A DNA stretch of 64,000 nt from JAFGTP01 sp964498725 (GCA_964498725.1 CAZCHS010000001.1:57335-121334); one strand, 5' to 3'; shown: positions 50,629 through 60,200, counted from the stretch's first letter. Notes: generated by a model not told the origin, from the letters alone. A program made the numbers and translations.

Positions 50629-52602
50629 TTATCCTTTTATTGAGAGGGTTACATGGCAAACCTCGCCTTTGCTGACAATTTTGCCACGTGGTGGCTGCTG
50701 AGCGACAACTTTCCCTGACCCTTCCAGTTTTAATGTTAAGCCACGGGCATTACAGAATTGAATTGCTTTCATGGAACTCATTCCAATCAGATTGGGCATG
50801 GGAAAATTAGCAACGGAACTGCCGGTGATATTCCCGGTAAAAATGACAGTCTGTCCTGGTTCGGTAATTGTATCTTCCGCTTCTTTATTTTGCGGCACCA
50901 GCATATCTTCAAAAAAGAGGTCTTCGGACATATTAACAACCCGTTTAAATACATTTTTTACCACCGGCGCCGAGACTGTGCCGCCGTAATAGATACCACC
51001 TCTGGGATTATCCACAATGACAGCGCAGAGCAGCTTCGGATTCCGGGCAGGGAAAAAGCCCACAAATGAAGCAATATAATCGGTTTTGCTGTAACCGCCT
51101 TCAGGCTTGATCTTTTGAGCAGTGCCGGTTTTTCCGGCGATATCCATACCCTGTATATTGGCTTTCCTGCCGGTGCCAGCTTCGACAGTGTTCAATAGGA
51201 GATTGCGTATTGTGGAAGTTGTTTGAGGGGAAGCGACGCGACGAATCACAGTTTTGCGATTTTCAAGTAATAGTTGACCTGTATTGTCGCTAATTGTTTT
51301 GACGATTTGCGGGCGCAGCAAAAGTCCGCCATTGGCAATCGCGGCATAGGCATAGACCAATTGAATCGCTGTGCAGCTGATGCCTTGTCCCATGGAAATC
51401 TGGGCGGTTCGCAAAGGAGTCCAGCCGTCGATATTTTTCATAATGCCATTGACTTCTCCGGGCATTTTGATATTGGACTGTGAACCGAATCCAAACTTTC
51501 TGACATAATGAAACAGTGACCGGTTGCCCATTTTTTGCGCCACCCGGATAATACCAACATTGCTGCTGTGACGGATAACATCACTGAAGGGCATATCAGG
51601 CAGAGTTTCGTGGTCATGAATGGTGCGTCGCTGAATGACAATATACCCTTTGTCCGTATCAATGGTATCACCGGGGGTGACGGCGCCTTCTTCCAGGGCT
51701 GCAGCGGCCGTAATGATCTTGAATGTTGAGCCCGGCTCGAAAACATCGGTAACCAGTATATTTTTCCGGTTTTCCCTGGGATAGGCAGCGTAATTATTGG
51801 GGTCTATCACCGGTGCTGATGCCATGGCGAGTATTTCACCGGAATTGGGGTCGATCAGAATTCCCATGGCTTTGTCAGCGTTATATTTTTGGAGAACCGT
51901 TAAAATTTCTTCATGCAGAATATTCTGATATTCAATATCGATAGTCAACTCAATATTCTTACCATTTTCAGGGGCTTTGTAAGGCAAGTTGGGACGGGGT
52001 TCATAGTTTCCCTTGCCGGTGCGAAAATAGATACGATGTCCGGGAACGCCGGATAACTGATCATCAAGGACTTTTTCCAGTCCTTCCAGCCCCACATTGT
52101 CAACATTGGTAAAACCGAGGGTTTGTCCGGCCAGGTCATTGTAAGGATATTGCCGTTTGATTTTCTCCTCCAGGTAGATAGCGCGATGAATCCCGTAATG
52201 ATTTTTGATGGAATCCGCGGCTTCCGAAGAGATATTCCTGTCGATCCAGACAAAAGAATTAGCAGCGTTAAATTTATTCAGCAAAACCGTGTATGGTATA
52301 TTGAGAAATTTTGAGAATTTGCGCGCCATTTGCTGTTTATCGTCAATATAGTGCGGATGAACAGCTAATCCGTAATTTTTGATATTGATCGCCAATCCCT
52401 TGCCGTTCCGGTCCAATATCAACCCCCGCTGGGCCGGAATTTCTTTTTTCTTATGAGACATGTTGAGGGAATAATTACGATAGGTTGCATTATTTTTCAC
52501 CTGAATGGAAAATAACCGCAGTACGATCGCTCCCCAGAATAAGAGGAAGATCAGGGAAATTCCCAGGGACTTGTATTTAATATGACGTAGCGTATCTTTC
52601 AT
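50629..52602 (-). CDS. ftsI: Division-specific class B penicillin-binding protein (FtsI/PBP3) with PASTA domain
   Basis: A 657-residue transpeptidase: membrane helix at 13-31, PBP dimerisation domain (GLILDRNGKGLA, 60-71), and the catalytic motifs SxxK at Ser292 (FEPGSTFK), SxN at 346-348 (SSN) and KTG at 491-493 (IAGKTGTAQ). Residues about 600-656 (MPNLIGMSSMKAIQFCNARGL then VVAQQPPRG) form one PASTA domain, more typical of Gram-positive and some FCB PBPs than of proteobacterial FtsI. It lies between ftsL (overlap 4 nt) and murE (7 nt). Confidence 0.95.
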   Translation of the reverse strand: MKDTLRHIKYKSLGISLIFLLFWGAIVLRLFSIQVKNNATYRNYSLNMSHKKKEIPAQRGLILDRNGKGLAINIKNYGLAVHPHYIDDKQQMARKFSKFLNIPYTVLLNKFNAANSFVWIDRNISSEAADSIKNHYGIHRAIYLEEKIKRQYPYNDLAGQTLGFTNVDNVGLEGLEKVLDDQLSGVPGHRIYFRTGKGNYEPRPNLPYKAPENGKNIELTIDIEYQNILHEEILTVLQKYNADKAMGILIDPNSGEILAMASAPVIDPNNYAAYPRENRKNILVTDVFEPGSTFKIITAAAALEEGAVTPGDTIDTDKGYIVIQRRTIHDHETLPDMPFSDVIRHSSNVGIIRVAQKMGNRSLFHYVRKFGFGSQSNIKMPGEVNGIMKNIDGWTPLRTAQISMGQGISCTAIQLVYAYAAIANGGLLLRPQIVKTISDNTGQLLLENRKTVIRRVASPQTTSTIRNLLLNTVEAGTGRKANIQGMDIAGKTGTAQKIKPEGGYSKTDYIASFVGFFPARNPKLLCAVIVDNPRGGIYYGGTVSAPVVKNVFKRVVNMSEDLFFEDMLVPQNKEAEDTITEPGQTVIFTGNITGSSVANFPMPNLIGMSSMKAIQFCNARGLTLKLEGSGKVVAQQPPRGKIVSKGEVCHVTLSIKG

Positions 52603-52874
52603 ATTTCTTCATCTAATTTTACAGTTAAAGTTTCCGGGTCCGGTGAGTGCATATTCAGTTCTTCGGTAGCAATACGCTTGATCCGTTCTGAGCGTGACAA
52701 TCGTTCGATCTCAATTTCTATTTCTCTGGTTTGGGTTTTCAATTCCCGCTCTTTGTGTTGTAATAAATTTAAATCATCGATCATAAGATCGATTTTGTTT
52801 TTTTTCCATATATAAAGCACACAGGATAAAATCAATAGTAAGGCCAGTATTGTCAGTTTCATTTTCCTGCTCAT
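52599..52874 (-). CDS. ftsL: Cell division protein FtsL-like
   Basis: A 91-residue bitopic protein: a short basic N-terminus, one membrane helix (about 6-22) and a coiled-coil segment with heptad-spaced leucines (DLNLLQHKERELKTQ, then IEIERL). The position between rsmH and ftsI with 4-nt overlaps on both sides and the topology identify it as FtsL, since the family has little sequence conservation. It partners FtsQ/FtsB in activating the FtsW-FtsI synthase. Confidence 0.85.
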   Translation of the reverse strand: MSRKMKLTILALLLILSCVLYIWKKNKIDLMIDDLNLLQHKERELKTQTREIEIEIERLSRSERIKRIATEELNMHSPDPETLTVKLDEEI

Positions 52875-53794
52875 AATCGCTCCACAGCGCGAAGTTTGGC
52901 GCTTCTTGCACGATTATTGGTTTTCAATTCTTCCTCATCAGGCAGCACGATTTTTTTAGTGACTTTTTTAAAAGTCGCTTTATGGCCGCAATTACAGATG
53001 GGAAATTCCGGCGGACAGATGCAATCGGTGGTTTGTTCTTTAATAAAATTTTTGACAATGCGGTCTTCCAGACTGTGATAGGAAATTATCACAAGCCGGC
53101 CACCGGGTTTCAGCATTTGTACTGTTTGTTTCAGAGCATTTTCCAGGACATCAAGTTCTTTGTTCACATGAATTCGAATGGCCTGAAATACACGGCTCAG
53201 CGCTTTATTATGATAGCGTTCGGGGGTAAATTTTTTAACAATTTCCGCCAGTTGTCCCGTGGTTTCGATAGTAGTGGACAGGCGAACTTTTTCAATTTCC
53301 CGGGCAATCTTACCAGCGTTCTTTTCCTCGCCGTAATGCCATAGAATTCGTTTGATTTCATCCACTTCGGCGCGATTGACAAAATCAGCGGCAGAATTTG
53401 CAATTTCAGGTGAAAACCGCATATCCAGGGGACCGTTCTTGCGAAAAGCAAGGCCGCGTTCTTCATCTTCCAAAGCAAAAGAAGACATGCCCAGGTCCAT
53501 TAATATACCATCAACCTTTACATAACCATTACGAAAAGTATATTTGCGAATATGTTCAAAATTCTGATTAATGTAGAGGGTCTTTTGCCTGACATCAATA
53601 GTATCCCGGCAATGTGCAATGGCTTGAGGGTCAGCGTCAATGCCGATCAACACAGCCTCTTCATTTGTCTCTTTGGCCATTTGAATAAAATGTCCCCCGG
53701 TGCCCAGGGTGCAATCGACATATACACCGGATTTGTCAGTGATCAGATAGTGCATGCTTTCATGTAATAGTACCGGTACATGGATAAATTTCAT
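52871..53794 (-). CDS. rsmH: 16S rRNA (cytosine1402-N4)-methyltransferase
   Basis: RsmH (MraW) methylates N4 of C1402 in 16S rRNA. The 307-residue protein has HVPVLLHESMHYL, DCTLGTGGHFIQMA, GIDADPQAIAHCR, DGILMDLGMSSFALEDEERGLAF, PLDMRFSP and ALSRVFQAIRIHVNKELDVLE, then VISYHSLEDRIVKNFI. It lies 15 nt downstream of mraZ and overlaps ftsL by 4 nt. Confidence 0.98.
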   Translation of the reverse strand: MKFIHVPVLLHESMHYLITDKSGVYVDCTLGTGGHFIQMAKETNEEAVLIGIDADPQAIAHCRDTIDVRQKTLYINQNFEHIRKYTFRNGYVKVDGILMDLGMSSFALEDEERGLAFRKNGPLDMRFSPEIANSAADFVNRAEVDEIKRILWHYGEEKNAGKIAREIEKVRLSTTIETTGQLAEIVKKFTPERYHNKALSRVFQAIRIHVNKELDVLENALKQTVQMLKPGGRLVIISYHSLEDRIVKNFIKEQTTDCICPPEFPICNCGHKATFKKVTKKIVLPDEEELKTNNRARSAKLRAVERL

Positions 53795-53809
53795 AATAAG
53801 CCCTGTTTT

Positions 53810-54262
53810 TTATTGAAGCTGTGCTTCTACATCTGCAAAATATTCATCATCCGGGGATATTTGTGAAGATTCCGTTGCTTCAAGTGTATCAATATCCCAT
53901 ATTTCAAAAATGCTCCCCAGGCCTATGATTTTGACATTGTCTTTGATATTGGCAAACTCAAGGAGTTTTTGGGGAATTAAAATACGTCCCTGTTTATCAC
54001 ATTTTACACGGGTCGCATCCTGGGTATATGCGCGAATATATGCTTTGTGCTTTTTATTGGTTAATCGTAATTTTGATAGCATGTTTTGCAGGAATTCATC
54101 CCAGACATTGGCCGGCCTGACTTCTATGCAGGTGTCAGACCCTTTTGATATGACGAATTCGCAAGCCTCGCTGTCATTGGACTGACGAAAGGAGGCTGGA
54201 ATGCTGACACGCTTTTTTGTGTCGAGCTTGTGAATAAAATTGTCAGTAAATAATGTTGTCAT
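53810..54262 (-). CDS. mraZ: Transcriptional regulator MraZ
   Basis: MraZ is an AbrB-fold DNA-binding protein that controls the dcw operon. The 150-residue protein has two SpoVT-AbrB-like halves: HKLDTKKRVSIPASFRQ (about 11-27) and TRVKCDKQGRILIPQKLLEFA (about 85-105). ATG 54262 is chosen; a GTG at 54271 in frame would add three residues. No Shine-Dalgarno site is clear. It is the first gene of the cluster. Confidence 0.95.
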   Translation of the reverse strand: MTTLFTDNFIHKLDTKKRVSIPASFRQSNDSEACEFVISKGSDTCIEVRPANVWDEFLQNMLSKLRLTNKKHKAYIRAYTQDATRVKCDKQGRILIPQKLLEFANIKDNVKIIGLGSIFEIWDIDTLEATESSQISPDDEYFADVEAQLQ

Positions 54263-54320
54263 ATTAAGCACAATGTCATTTTATGGGATTTCATGTCAAA
54301 TCATGGTAATCTATACCACA

Positions 54321-54349
54321 ATTTTATGGGTTTATTTCTTCTTTGTCAA
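54321..54349 (-). promoter_or_regulatory. Sigma70-type promoter of the dcw cluster
   Basis: On the - strand TTGACA (54344-54349) and TAAAAT (54321-54326) are exactly 17 nt apart, about 59 nt before the mraZ start. The block CCCATAAAAT recurs at 54278-54287. Together with the TTGACA repeats at 54294-54299 and 54414-54419, this makes a candidate regulatory region for MraZ. Confidence 0.65.
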
Positions 54350-54508
54350 GAAATATTTATGAGGAATTTGCGAAGGGTGGATTTTTTTGATGATTTTGAG
54401 TGGGAAAGTGTGATGTCAAATTCAATAACTTACTATTTGCGGAATATAATTCCGCGTTGCTGTCAAGTCGGCAAAGGGAAACAATGTTGATCGGTATGAT
54501 AAAATAAA

Positions 54509-54530
54509 AACCCGGACAAGAGCCCGGGTT
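54509..54530 (-). terminator. Intrinsic terminator of the rodZ-like gene
   Basis: A 7-bp stem (AACCCGG / CCGGGTT) with an eight-base loop is followed, on the - strand, by TTTTATTTTAT. It lies 31 nt after the rodZ-like stop and upstream of the mraZ promoter region. Confidence 0.85.
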
Positions 54531-54560
54531 AAAGTTTATCGCATAATATGATTTTTCGGA

Positions 54561-55391
54561 TCAGCGGTTGATGATACCGTCTTCGGTGATAACTACTCGC
54601 GCCGGCACTATACCACGATCAACGCTGTCCAGTTCAGTATCGTTCAAAAACAGTTTGACCACTTCCGGCCGACCGATGCGCAGGTCAAAAACTCTGTTCG
54701 CTTGCCATTTTCTGACTGTGCCGGGGCGGAAAAGCGCTTCTGAGGTATCGCTTTCATCAATGACGATTTTGACCCAGCAGGTATCAGCGATTTCAATTCC
54801 CAGCGAGAGCATTGAAGATGTATCTATGACGGCAGGTTGCGGCGTTTGTTCCTGTTCCGGGGATTCAGGAACCGGCTGGGTTTCCACAGCTGCCGGCTCT
54901 TCTTCAGGAGTCCCGATGGGTTGTGCTTCTGCTCCGACCAGACTGTCCTGCTGTTGTATCAGGCGCTGGTGAACGGGAGAAACCATTGTTGTTTGATTTT
55001 CTGACAGTACCTGTTTTAAAATAATGATCACAAAAATGATCAGCACAAATATGATGATAAAGGTGATTGTTTTTCCTTTATCGCGACCTCGGGCAATAGT
55101 TTTATCGACTTTCCCTTCTTCTTTGGGGCTCTGTTTTATGATATTCTGTTTAACATCATGTTTTTTTGAGCCTGTATGGGTTTCATATTTTTTCAGGTAT
55201 TCATCGGGATTAAGGCCTAATTCCCGGGCATAGGATTTAATAAATAAACGAACATAAATGTCCGGTAATTTTGTGAATTCGCCGGCTTCAATATTTTTTA
55301 ATGTATCGGGATTAATTTTAATTTTTTGGGCGACCTGCTCGATTGTCAGTCCCATTTCTTTGCGTTTTGCTTGAAAATCTTTATAAAACAT
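54561..55391 (-). CDS. rodZ: RodZ-like helix-turn-helix membrane protein
   Basis: RodZ links MreB to the membrane and shape-determining machinery. The 276-residue protein has an HTH_25-type N-terminus (KEMGLTIEQVAQKIKINPDTLKNIEAG, about 11-37), a lysine/arginine-rich stretch, one membrane helix (about 106-127), a P/E/Q-rich linker and a C-terminal beta-domain (WVKIVIDESDTSEALFRPGTVRKWQA) of the DUF4115 type. No mre genes are nearby. It is upstream of the dcw promoter and has its own terminator. Confidence 0.88.
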   Translation of the reverse strand: MFYKDFQAKRKEMGLTIEQVAQKIKINPDTLKNIEAGEFTKLPDIYVRLFIKSYARELGLNPDEYLKKYETHTGSKKHDVKQNIIKQSPKEEGKVDKTIARGRDKGKTITFIIIFVLIIFVIIILKQVLSENQTTMVSPVHQRLIQQQDSLVGAEAQPIGTPEEEPAAVETQPVPESPEQEQTPQPAVIDTSSMLSLGIEIADTCWVKIVIDESDTSEALFRPGTVRKWQANRVFDLRIGRPEVVKLFLNDTELDSVDRGIVPARVVITEDGIINR

Positions 55392-55474
55392 AACCTATCC
55401 AGTCTTAAAAATTAGTAGTTGTTAATCATGAAATTTAGATGATATAAACGTAAAAATACAATATAAAGTTTTAA

Positions 55475-56062
55475 TTAGAGAATATTATGCAATTCTCTGC
55501 TTACAATCCTGTAAAATTCCGCCACCGGAAAACCAACGACATTATAAAAACAGCCGTCAATTTTTTTCACAAAAAGAGCGCTGTAATCCTGAATTGCATA
55601 GGAACCGGCCTTGTCCTGGTATTGATTGTCCGCCAGGTAGCGATTGATCACTGTTTCTGACAGGTCATAAAAAGTTACCGCTGTCCGGCTGACAAAAGAT
55701 AATTGTTTATCATTTTCTGCATTGACTACAGCGACTCCTGTCAAAACTTCATGGGTTTGTCCACTTAATTTTTGTAGCATTTCCCGGGCATGTTCTTGAT
55801 TAACCGGTTTCCCCAGAATTTCATCGCCGATCACCACGATAGTATCAGCGCCAATAATCAATTCATCATGATAATGCTGTCTGACATTCTGAGCTTTTTT
55901 AAGGGCATGGATTTCAGCAATTTCCCGGGGTGTTTTTCCGCTGATGGGTTGTTCATGGTAATTGGATTTACGAACATCAAATTCCAGTCCGATCATAGTG
56001 AGAATTTTTTTTCGTCGTGGTGATTGGGAGGCGAGAATGATTATTTTATTGGCCAGTTCCAT
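55475..56062 (-). CDS. maf: Maf family nucleoside triphosphate pyrophosphatase
   Basis: Maf proteins hydrolyse non-canonical or modified NTPs (dTTP/UTP-type) to monophosphates. The 195-residue protein has ILASQSPRRKKIL (the SxSPRR motif, about 8-20), GADTIVVIGDEILGKP (the E/D catalytic loop) and GSYAIQDYSALFVKKIDGCFYNVVGFP (the QG/DxSALF motif). ATG 56062 with an AAGGA site is preferred over the TTG one codon upstream. It follows the porU-like gene by 12 nt. Confidence 0.93.
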   Translation of the reverse strand: MELANKIIILASQSPRRKKILTMIGLEFDVRKSNYHEQPISGKTPREIAEIHALKKAQNVRQHYHDELIIGADTIVVIGDEILGKPVNQEHAREMLQKLSGQTHEVLTGVAVVNAENDKQLSFVSRTAVTFYDLSETVINRYLADNQYQDKAGSYAIQDYSALFVKKIDGCFYNVVGFPVAEFYRIVSRELHNIL

Positions 56063-56077
56063 CAAATTGTCCTTATG

Positions 56078-59000
56078 CTAAGATTTTACCATTTTACCGA
56101 TATGGGTATCCTTTTTATCGTTGAGAATTGATTGGGCCTTGATTTTATAGAGATATGTCCCCCGGGCAACAGTATCACCAAAATCATCTTTGCCATTCCA
56201 AAACAGACGGTTAAATCCGTCGGGCGAACTCTGGAGATTGCGGAATTCTTTGACCTTTAGTCCATTGAGGCTGTAGATGGTAATTGTATATTCGCAGGGC
56301 TCAGAGCTGTAAAAAGTAATATCCGTCTGCTTTTTAAAAGGATTGGGATAGTTGGCGATTTTGGATATTTTAAATTCAGTGCTTTGTGAGTAATTGAAAC
56401 TGAGGTTCAGCAGGTTGCTGTTATTGGCATTGTCCCAGGCCTTGATCGTCAGATAATGCTCGCCCGGCTCCATGCTTTCCGGCAAATCCACCACAGCCGC
56501 ACCGGAAGTATCGCTATTTTCATCATAGGCGAAATCAGCAGTGAAATCATAGGTTTCATCATCCAGTTGAACTGAAATATTGTGTCCCATTTTGCCGGTG
56601 AGGTTAATCCCATGTTCGTCACTGATGTGAAGCGCCACCCGGTCATTACTGTTGATCAGCCCGCCGTCGTAAAAAATGTCATTGTTTTTTTTGAGTTGTA
56701 TCACCGGACCGGTGGAATCAGTAATGTTTGCTGAACCGGCAAAGATCAGGGAGTCATAAACACCGGCAAATTCACTCTGTTCATCACTATTCCACCCGTA
56801 AATATGCAATTTTCCGAAATCATCACTATAGTTCAGATCTTTGGGAATAAAAAAACTGGAAGCGAATTTTCCATTTTCTACGTTCACTTTTCCTTTGAAC
56901 AAAAGGTCGCCGGGAAGTTTATAATTAATGGATTTGCGCACATTGTCATCATTGAGATAATATTTGGTAACTACCCGGCTGGCGTCTCGCAATGTCACCA
57001 GTGCTCTGCCGGAAAAGTTCTGATCCATGGCATTTCCGCTCACCTTCACATTGTCCAGTGCTTTGAGAGTATCTTGCGACAGTTCATCAAAAGATCCTCC
57101 GCCGTAAGGCAGCGACAGATAGAGGGCGGGATCACCGAAATAAATATATTTGGCGTCATTGTGTCTGTCCGCGCCATTGATATTATCCTGAAGGATTTTT
57201 CCCAGGCGAAGTTTGTTTATTTTTCCGGCCGGGAACCAATAATTAAACAAGCGGGTGAGAAATTGAAAATTGTCCATTCCGTAAGTAGGGCGGCTCGCTG
57301 CCAGGGTCGCAATTCCGCCATCGCTATTCATATTGATCAATTCTTCCGGTGTGGACTGAATGGTGATTGCGTCATATTTTCCCCAGGTACAAGTGCCGGC
57401 AATCCAGAAAGGCAGTTTATTTTTATTGGATAATTCCGGCAAATTTTCACTGGTAAAAGCTTTTTCCTGGGACCAGGTGTCCGGTCCGCCATGTCCCATA
57501 TAATTAATTATGGTCGTTCCTTCTTCCAGTTGGTCCAGAATAGCCTGGGTGGCCGCCGGTTTTTTGCGGCCGTACTTGGAGTCGTCCTGAGCGTCTGGAT
57601 AAGCTACCAGGTAAAGTTTTTTTGGATTAAAAAAGTCCGGTAAAATTTTGTTGGCCAGGGTTTCACTGTCTTCGGTAAAATATGTTTCCCCGGAATGGGG
57701 ATCCTCCGGATCATCGGCCACCAATGAGAAAGTATGCCGCCAACTACCATAATCGGGATTGAGTATGTAGTCCTCCAGTTTGGCAACATAATTCATCGCC
57801 TCCTGTTCCGTTTGGGCGGGAATTCGGCCAATTGCCAAATCCGGCCATTTATCATTGCCATGAATGTGGCTGTAGCAAAAATCCGTTGAGAAAAATTCAT
57901 AGCCGGCATTATAATAAAAAACCTGGTAGGTCATGATGTAGTTATTACTGCTTTTTTTAATATTGCGATGATCAAAACTGCCATCACCAAGCAGGAGCAC
58001 ATATTCCGGTTTGACAGACCAATTATCATAGGCCTGTTTCAGAAAGTATCGGATCGCTTCCACATCCTTGACATCGCCATTGAACTGGCGCATGATCTCT
58101 TCCTGGGTGGTGATAAAGGTTGATAAGCGGTTGCCTTCCTTTACTTTTGAGTTGTGCAGTTCCGCAATTCGCGATGCGGCAGAAAGAAATTTGTCATTTG
58201 TAATGATTATGTATTGGGCGTCTTTATTATCATAAAGTGAATTAAAATCAGGCGATTCAACTTCTTTGATTGCGTCAGGAACTGAAAAATTAGTTTCTGA
58301 TGTTAAAAGGTAAGCGTTCCGGTTCCCGGGATTATAATCAGTAAAGGTGATTTCAGGGTCACGATGCTCGATTTGGACCTGTTTTACATTTCCTGGATCA
58401 GAAATATCAAAAACCATTGGCGTGTCTGTATATTTTTCCTGTAATATAAACCCGATATTTCCGCTCTCTTCCGGTGCGTAAAAATTAAAATTATTATCGA
58501 TATTTGTCATTTTAATGACATATTTACATTGGATATAATCCAGATAACCTTTGCCGCTCCCTTTATAAAATTCCATGCGGAAGGAGTTCCGTCCCGGTGT
58601 CATCGATTTTTTGGTAAAATATAATGTGCGTGTATTGTATTTCCCTACGCTGAATCGGTTCAGTAAATTATTGTTCAGTTGTACTTCGAAAAACTGTACA
58701 TCTTTATAACCGTCTGTTCCGGATTTAAACCGCATTTCCAGATCAGCCGTATAATCCCGGTCAGCATTGGGCAGATAAAAAGAAAGATTGCTTGTGCCGC
58801 CCACATCATCGAAAATCTGGTAGTACCAATTATTGCCTGACTCCAACACATTGAAATTTTCCTGTTCCTTACGATATAAATAATCGGTTGTATCAGCATA
58901 AAAATCCGGCGTATTATTGTTTTTTTCCTTTAGGGTAATGGCTTTTGGGCTGCCGGCATTGTCCGCTACCAGAACCCAGTAGTAATTTTCAAAGCTGTAG

Positions 59001-59944
59001 GGATTGCGCAGAAAATCCACCTCATCCAGGTTGTTCAGGTACAATCCGGTGGGTGTTTTGCCATAAAAATAAATGTAGTCATTTTCCGTAAAAGAACCAT
59101 TGTTTCCCGTTGAAAAAGCGCGGGTAATCTCATGAAGCGGCTGGTCGGGTTCATTTGTGATGAATTGTCCGAAAGTGGGATTGGAATAGAGGAAAATCCG
59201 GTCTTTGGTGATTTGGCTTTCTTCCAGTCCGGCTTCCTGCAGATCTTCATAGGTAATTTTATAAATATTGCTGATTTCCGATTCATTGTTGAACTCATAT
59301 TCGGTGCGGTCGCTAATGGTGACGCGGAACCACTGTCCGGCAGGATAGCCGGGTTTGGCCAGGGATAGTTGAGGTTTTGGATATTGTTTGAAGCTTTCTG
59401 CCGCATATTGATTGACAAAGGCGGGATTGGATAGACCCTGTTGATTTACTTTCTGCCGGGAGGGAGTAGCGAAATCAATTTGAATTCCCGCTGTTGTGAT
59501 GTACTGTAATTGATTCCCGGATTCCCCCGGCTGCAGCGGGAAAATCTTTAATTCCATTACCGGTGTGGCACCGGCATAGCCGATATTGCTGATCTCATAA
59601 AGCGGTTGGTCTTCCGGCAATGTGACGGATTCCCTGTTTTCGTAAGCGACGGTTTGCAGATTAGTAAGGGTGACCCGGGGTTTTTGCGTGTCAGGAAGAG
59701 CGATCTTGAAGGACCAATAGGGAAGACTGATGTCATCATGATGACTGTATTTCGCGTTTTCCATGCGCAGAAAATTTTCCTCCGGCACCAGTGGGTCTTT
59801 CCCGTATTCCGGTGATGAAGTATTGAGAATCCTAAAGCGAAGTTGACTTGCTGACTCCTCAATATCTCTGAGGTCATAGGCAAAGGTGTTGGTGATTAAC
59901 AATAAAAAAAACAGGCACACCAAAAAAAGTCTGTGTTTATTCAT
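56078..59944 (-). CDS. porU: PorU-like C25 (gingipain-fold) protease of the type IX secretion system
   Basis: PorU is the T9SS sortase that removes C-terminal sorting signals at the outer membrane. The 1288-residue protein has a signal segment (about 1-22), a long N-terminal beta-region and a C25 domain at about 575-900 with His818 (YMGHGGPD) and Cys852 (IAGTCTWGKYD) as the dyad. Residues about 1191-1288 form a FlgD-like/type A sorting domain (YPNPF at 1199-1203; FWNGKDDFGDTVARGTYLYK). PorU keeps such a domain uncleaved in Bacteroidetes. No other T9SS gene is visible, so another secreted C25 protease is possible. Confidence 0.85.
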   Translation of the reverse strand: MNKHRLFLVCLFFLLLITNTFAYDLRDIEESASQLRFRILNTSSPEYGKDPLVPEENFLRMENAKYSHHDDISLPYWSFKIALPDTQKPRVTLTNLQTVAYENRESVTLPEDQPLYEISNIGYAGATPVMELKIFPLQPGESGNQLQYITTAGIQIDFATPSRQKVNQQGLSNPAFVNQYAAESFKQYPKPQLSLAKPGYPAGQWFRVTISDRTEYEFNNESEISNIYKITYEDLQEAGLEESQITKDRIFLYSNPTFGQFITNEPDQPLHEITRAFSTGNNGSFTENDYIYFYGKTPTGLYLNNLDEVDFLRNPYSFENYYWVLVADNAGSPKAITLKEKNNNTPDFYADTTDYLYRKEQENFNVLESGNNWYYQIFDDVGGTSNLSFYLPNADRDYTADLEMRFKSGTDGYKDVQFFEVQLNNNLLNRFSVGKYNTRTLYFTKKSMTPGRNSFRMEFYKGSGKGYLDYIQCKYVIKMTNIDNNFNFYAPEESGNIGFILQEKYTDTPMVFDISDPGNVKQVQIEHRDPEITFTDYNPGNRNAYLLTSETNFSVPDAIKEVESPDFNSLYDNKDAQYIIITNDKFLSAASRIAELHNSKVKEGNRLSTFITTQEEIMRQFNGDVKDVEAIRYFLKQAYDNWSVKPEYVLLLGDGSFDHRNIKKSSNNYIMTYQVFYYNAGYEFFSTDFCYSHIHGNDKWPDLAIGRIPAQTEQEAMNYVAKLEDYILNPDYGSWRHTFSLVADDPEDPHSGETYFTEDSETLANKILPDFFNPKKLYLVAYPDAQDDSKYGRKKPAATQAILDQLEEGTTIINYMGHGGPDTWSQEKAFTSENLPELSNKNKLPFWIAGTCTWGKYDAITIQSTPEELINMNSDGGIATLAASRPTYGMDNFQFLTRLFNYWFPAGKINKLRLGKILQDNINGADRHNDAKYIYFGDPALYLSLPYGGGSFDELSQDTLKALDNVKVSGNAMDQNFSGRALVTLRDASRVVTKYYLNDDNVRKSINYKLPGDLLFKGKVNVENGKFASSFFIPKDLNYSDDFGKLHIYGWNSDEQSEFAGVYDSLIFAGSANITDSTGPVIQLKKNNDIFYDGGLINSNDRVALHISDEHGINLTGKMGHNISVQLDDETYDFTADFAYDENSDTSGAAVVDLPESMEPGEHYLTIKAWDNANNSNLLNLSFNYSQSTEFKISKIANYPNPFKKQTDITFYSSEPCEYTITIYSLNGLKVKEFRNLQSSPDGFNRLFWNGKDDFGDTVARGTYLYKIKAQSILNDKKDTHIGKMVKS

Positions 59945-60200
59945 ACTGATCCTTCAAATTATAATTTTGAAATTTATCATTACTTCTTAGTAATTGCAAT
60001 CACAGAAACGGATAAAAGTTCCCGGAAAACCGGAGTTTGATCTGATTTCTCGACGACAAAATAGCCTTTTTAAAGATATTGAAAATTGCTTGGAAAGCTC
60101 TTCTTTATAGTATAAATTTAATTTTTATTTTGACTTGCATTAAGTTAAACGAAAAATTAAATTTACTCGCTTTATTCAAGTTTGGTTACTGGAAAGAAAA
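59945..60200. promoter_or_regulatory. Divergent intergenic region between porU-like gene and ffh
   Basis: A 256-bp AT-rich gap with no convincing coding sequence; it must carry the start signals of both divergent units. On the + strand TTGACT (60131-60136) is the best -35 candidate, but no well-spaced -10 follows. A short CCGG/CCGG hairpin lies near 60024-60035. No RNA gene was recognised. Confidence 0.35.
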
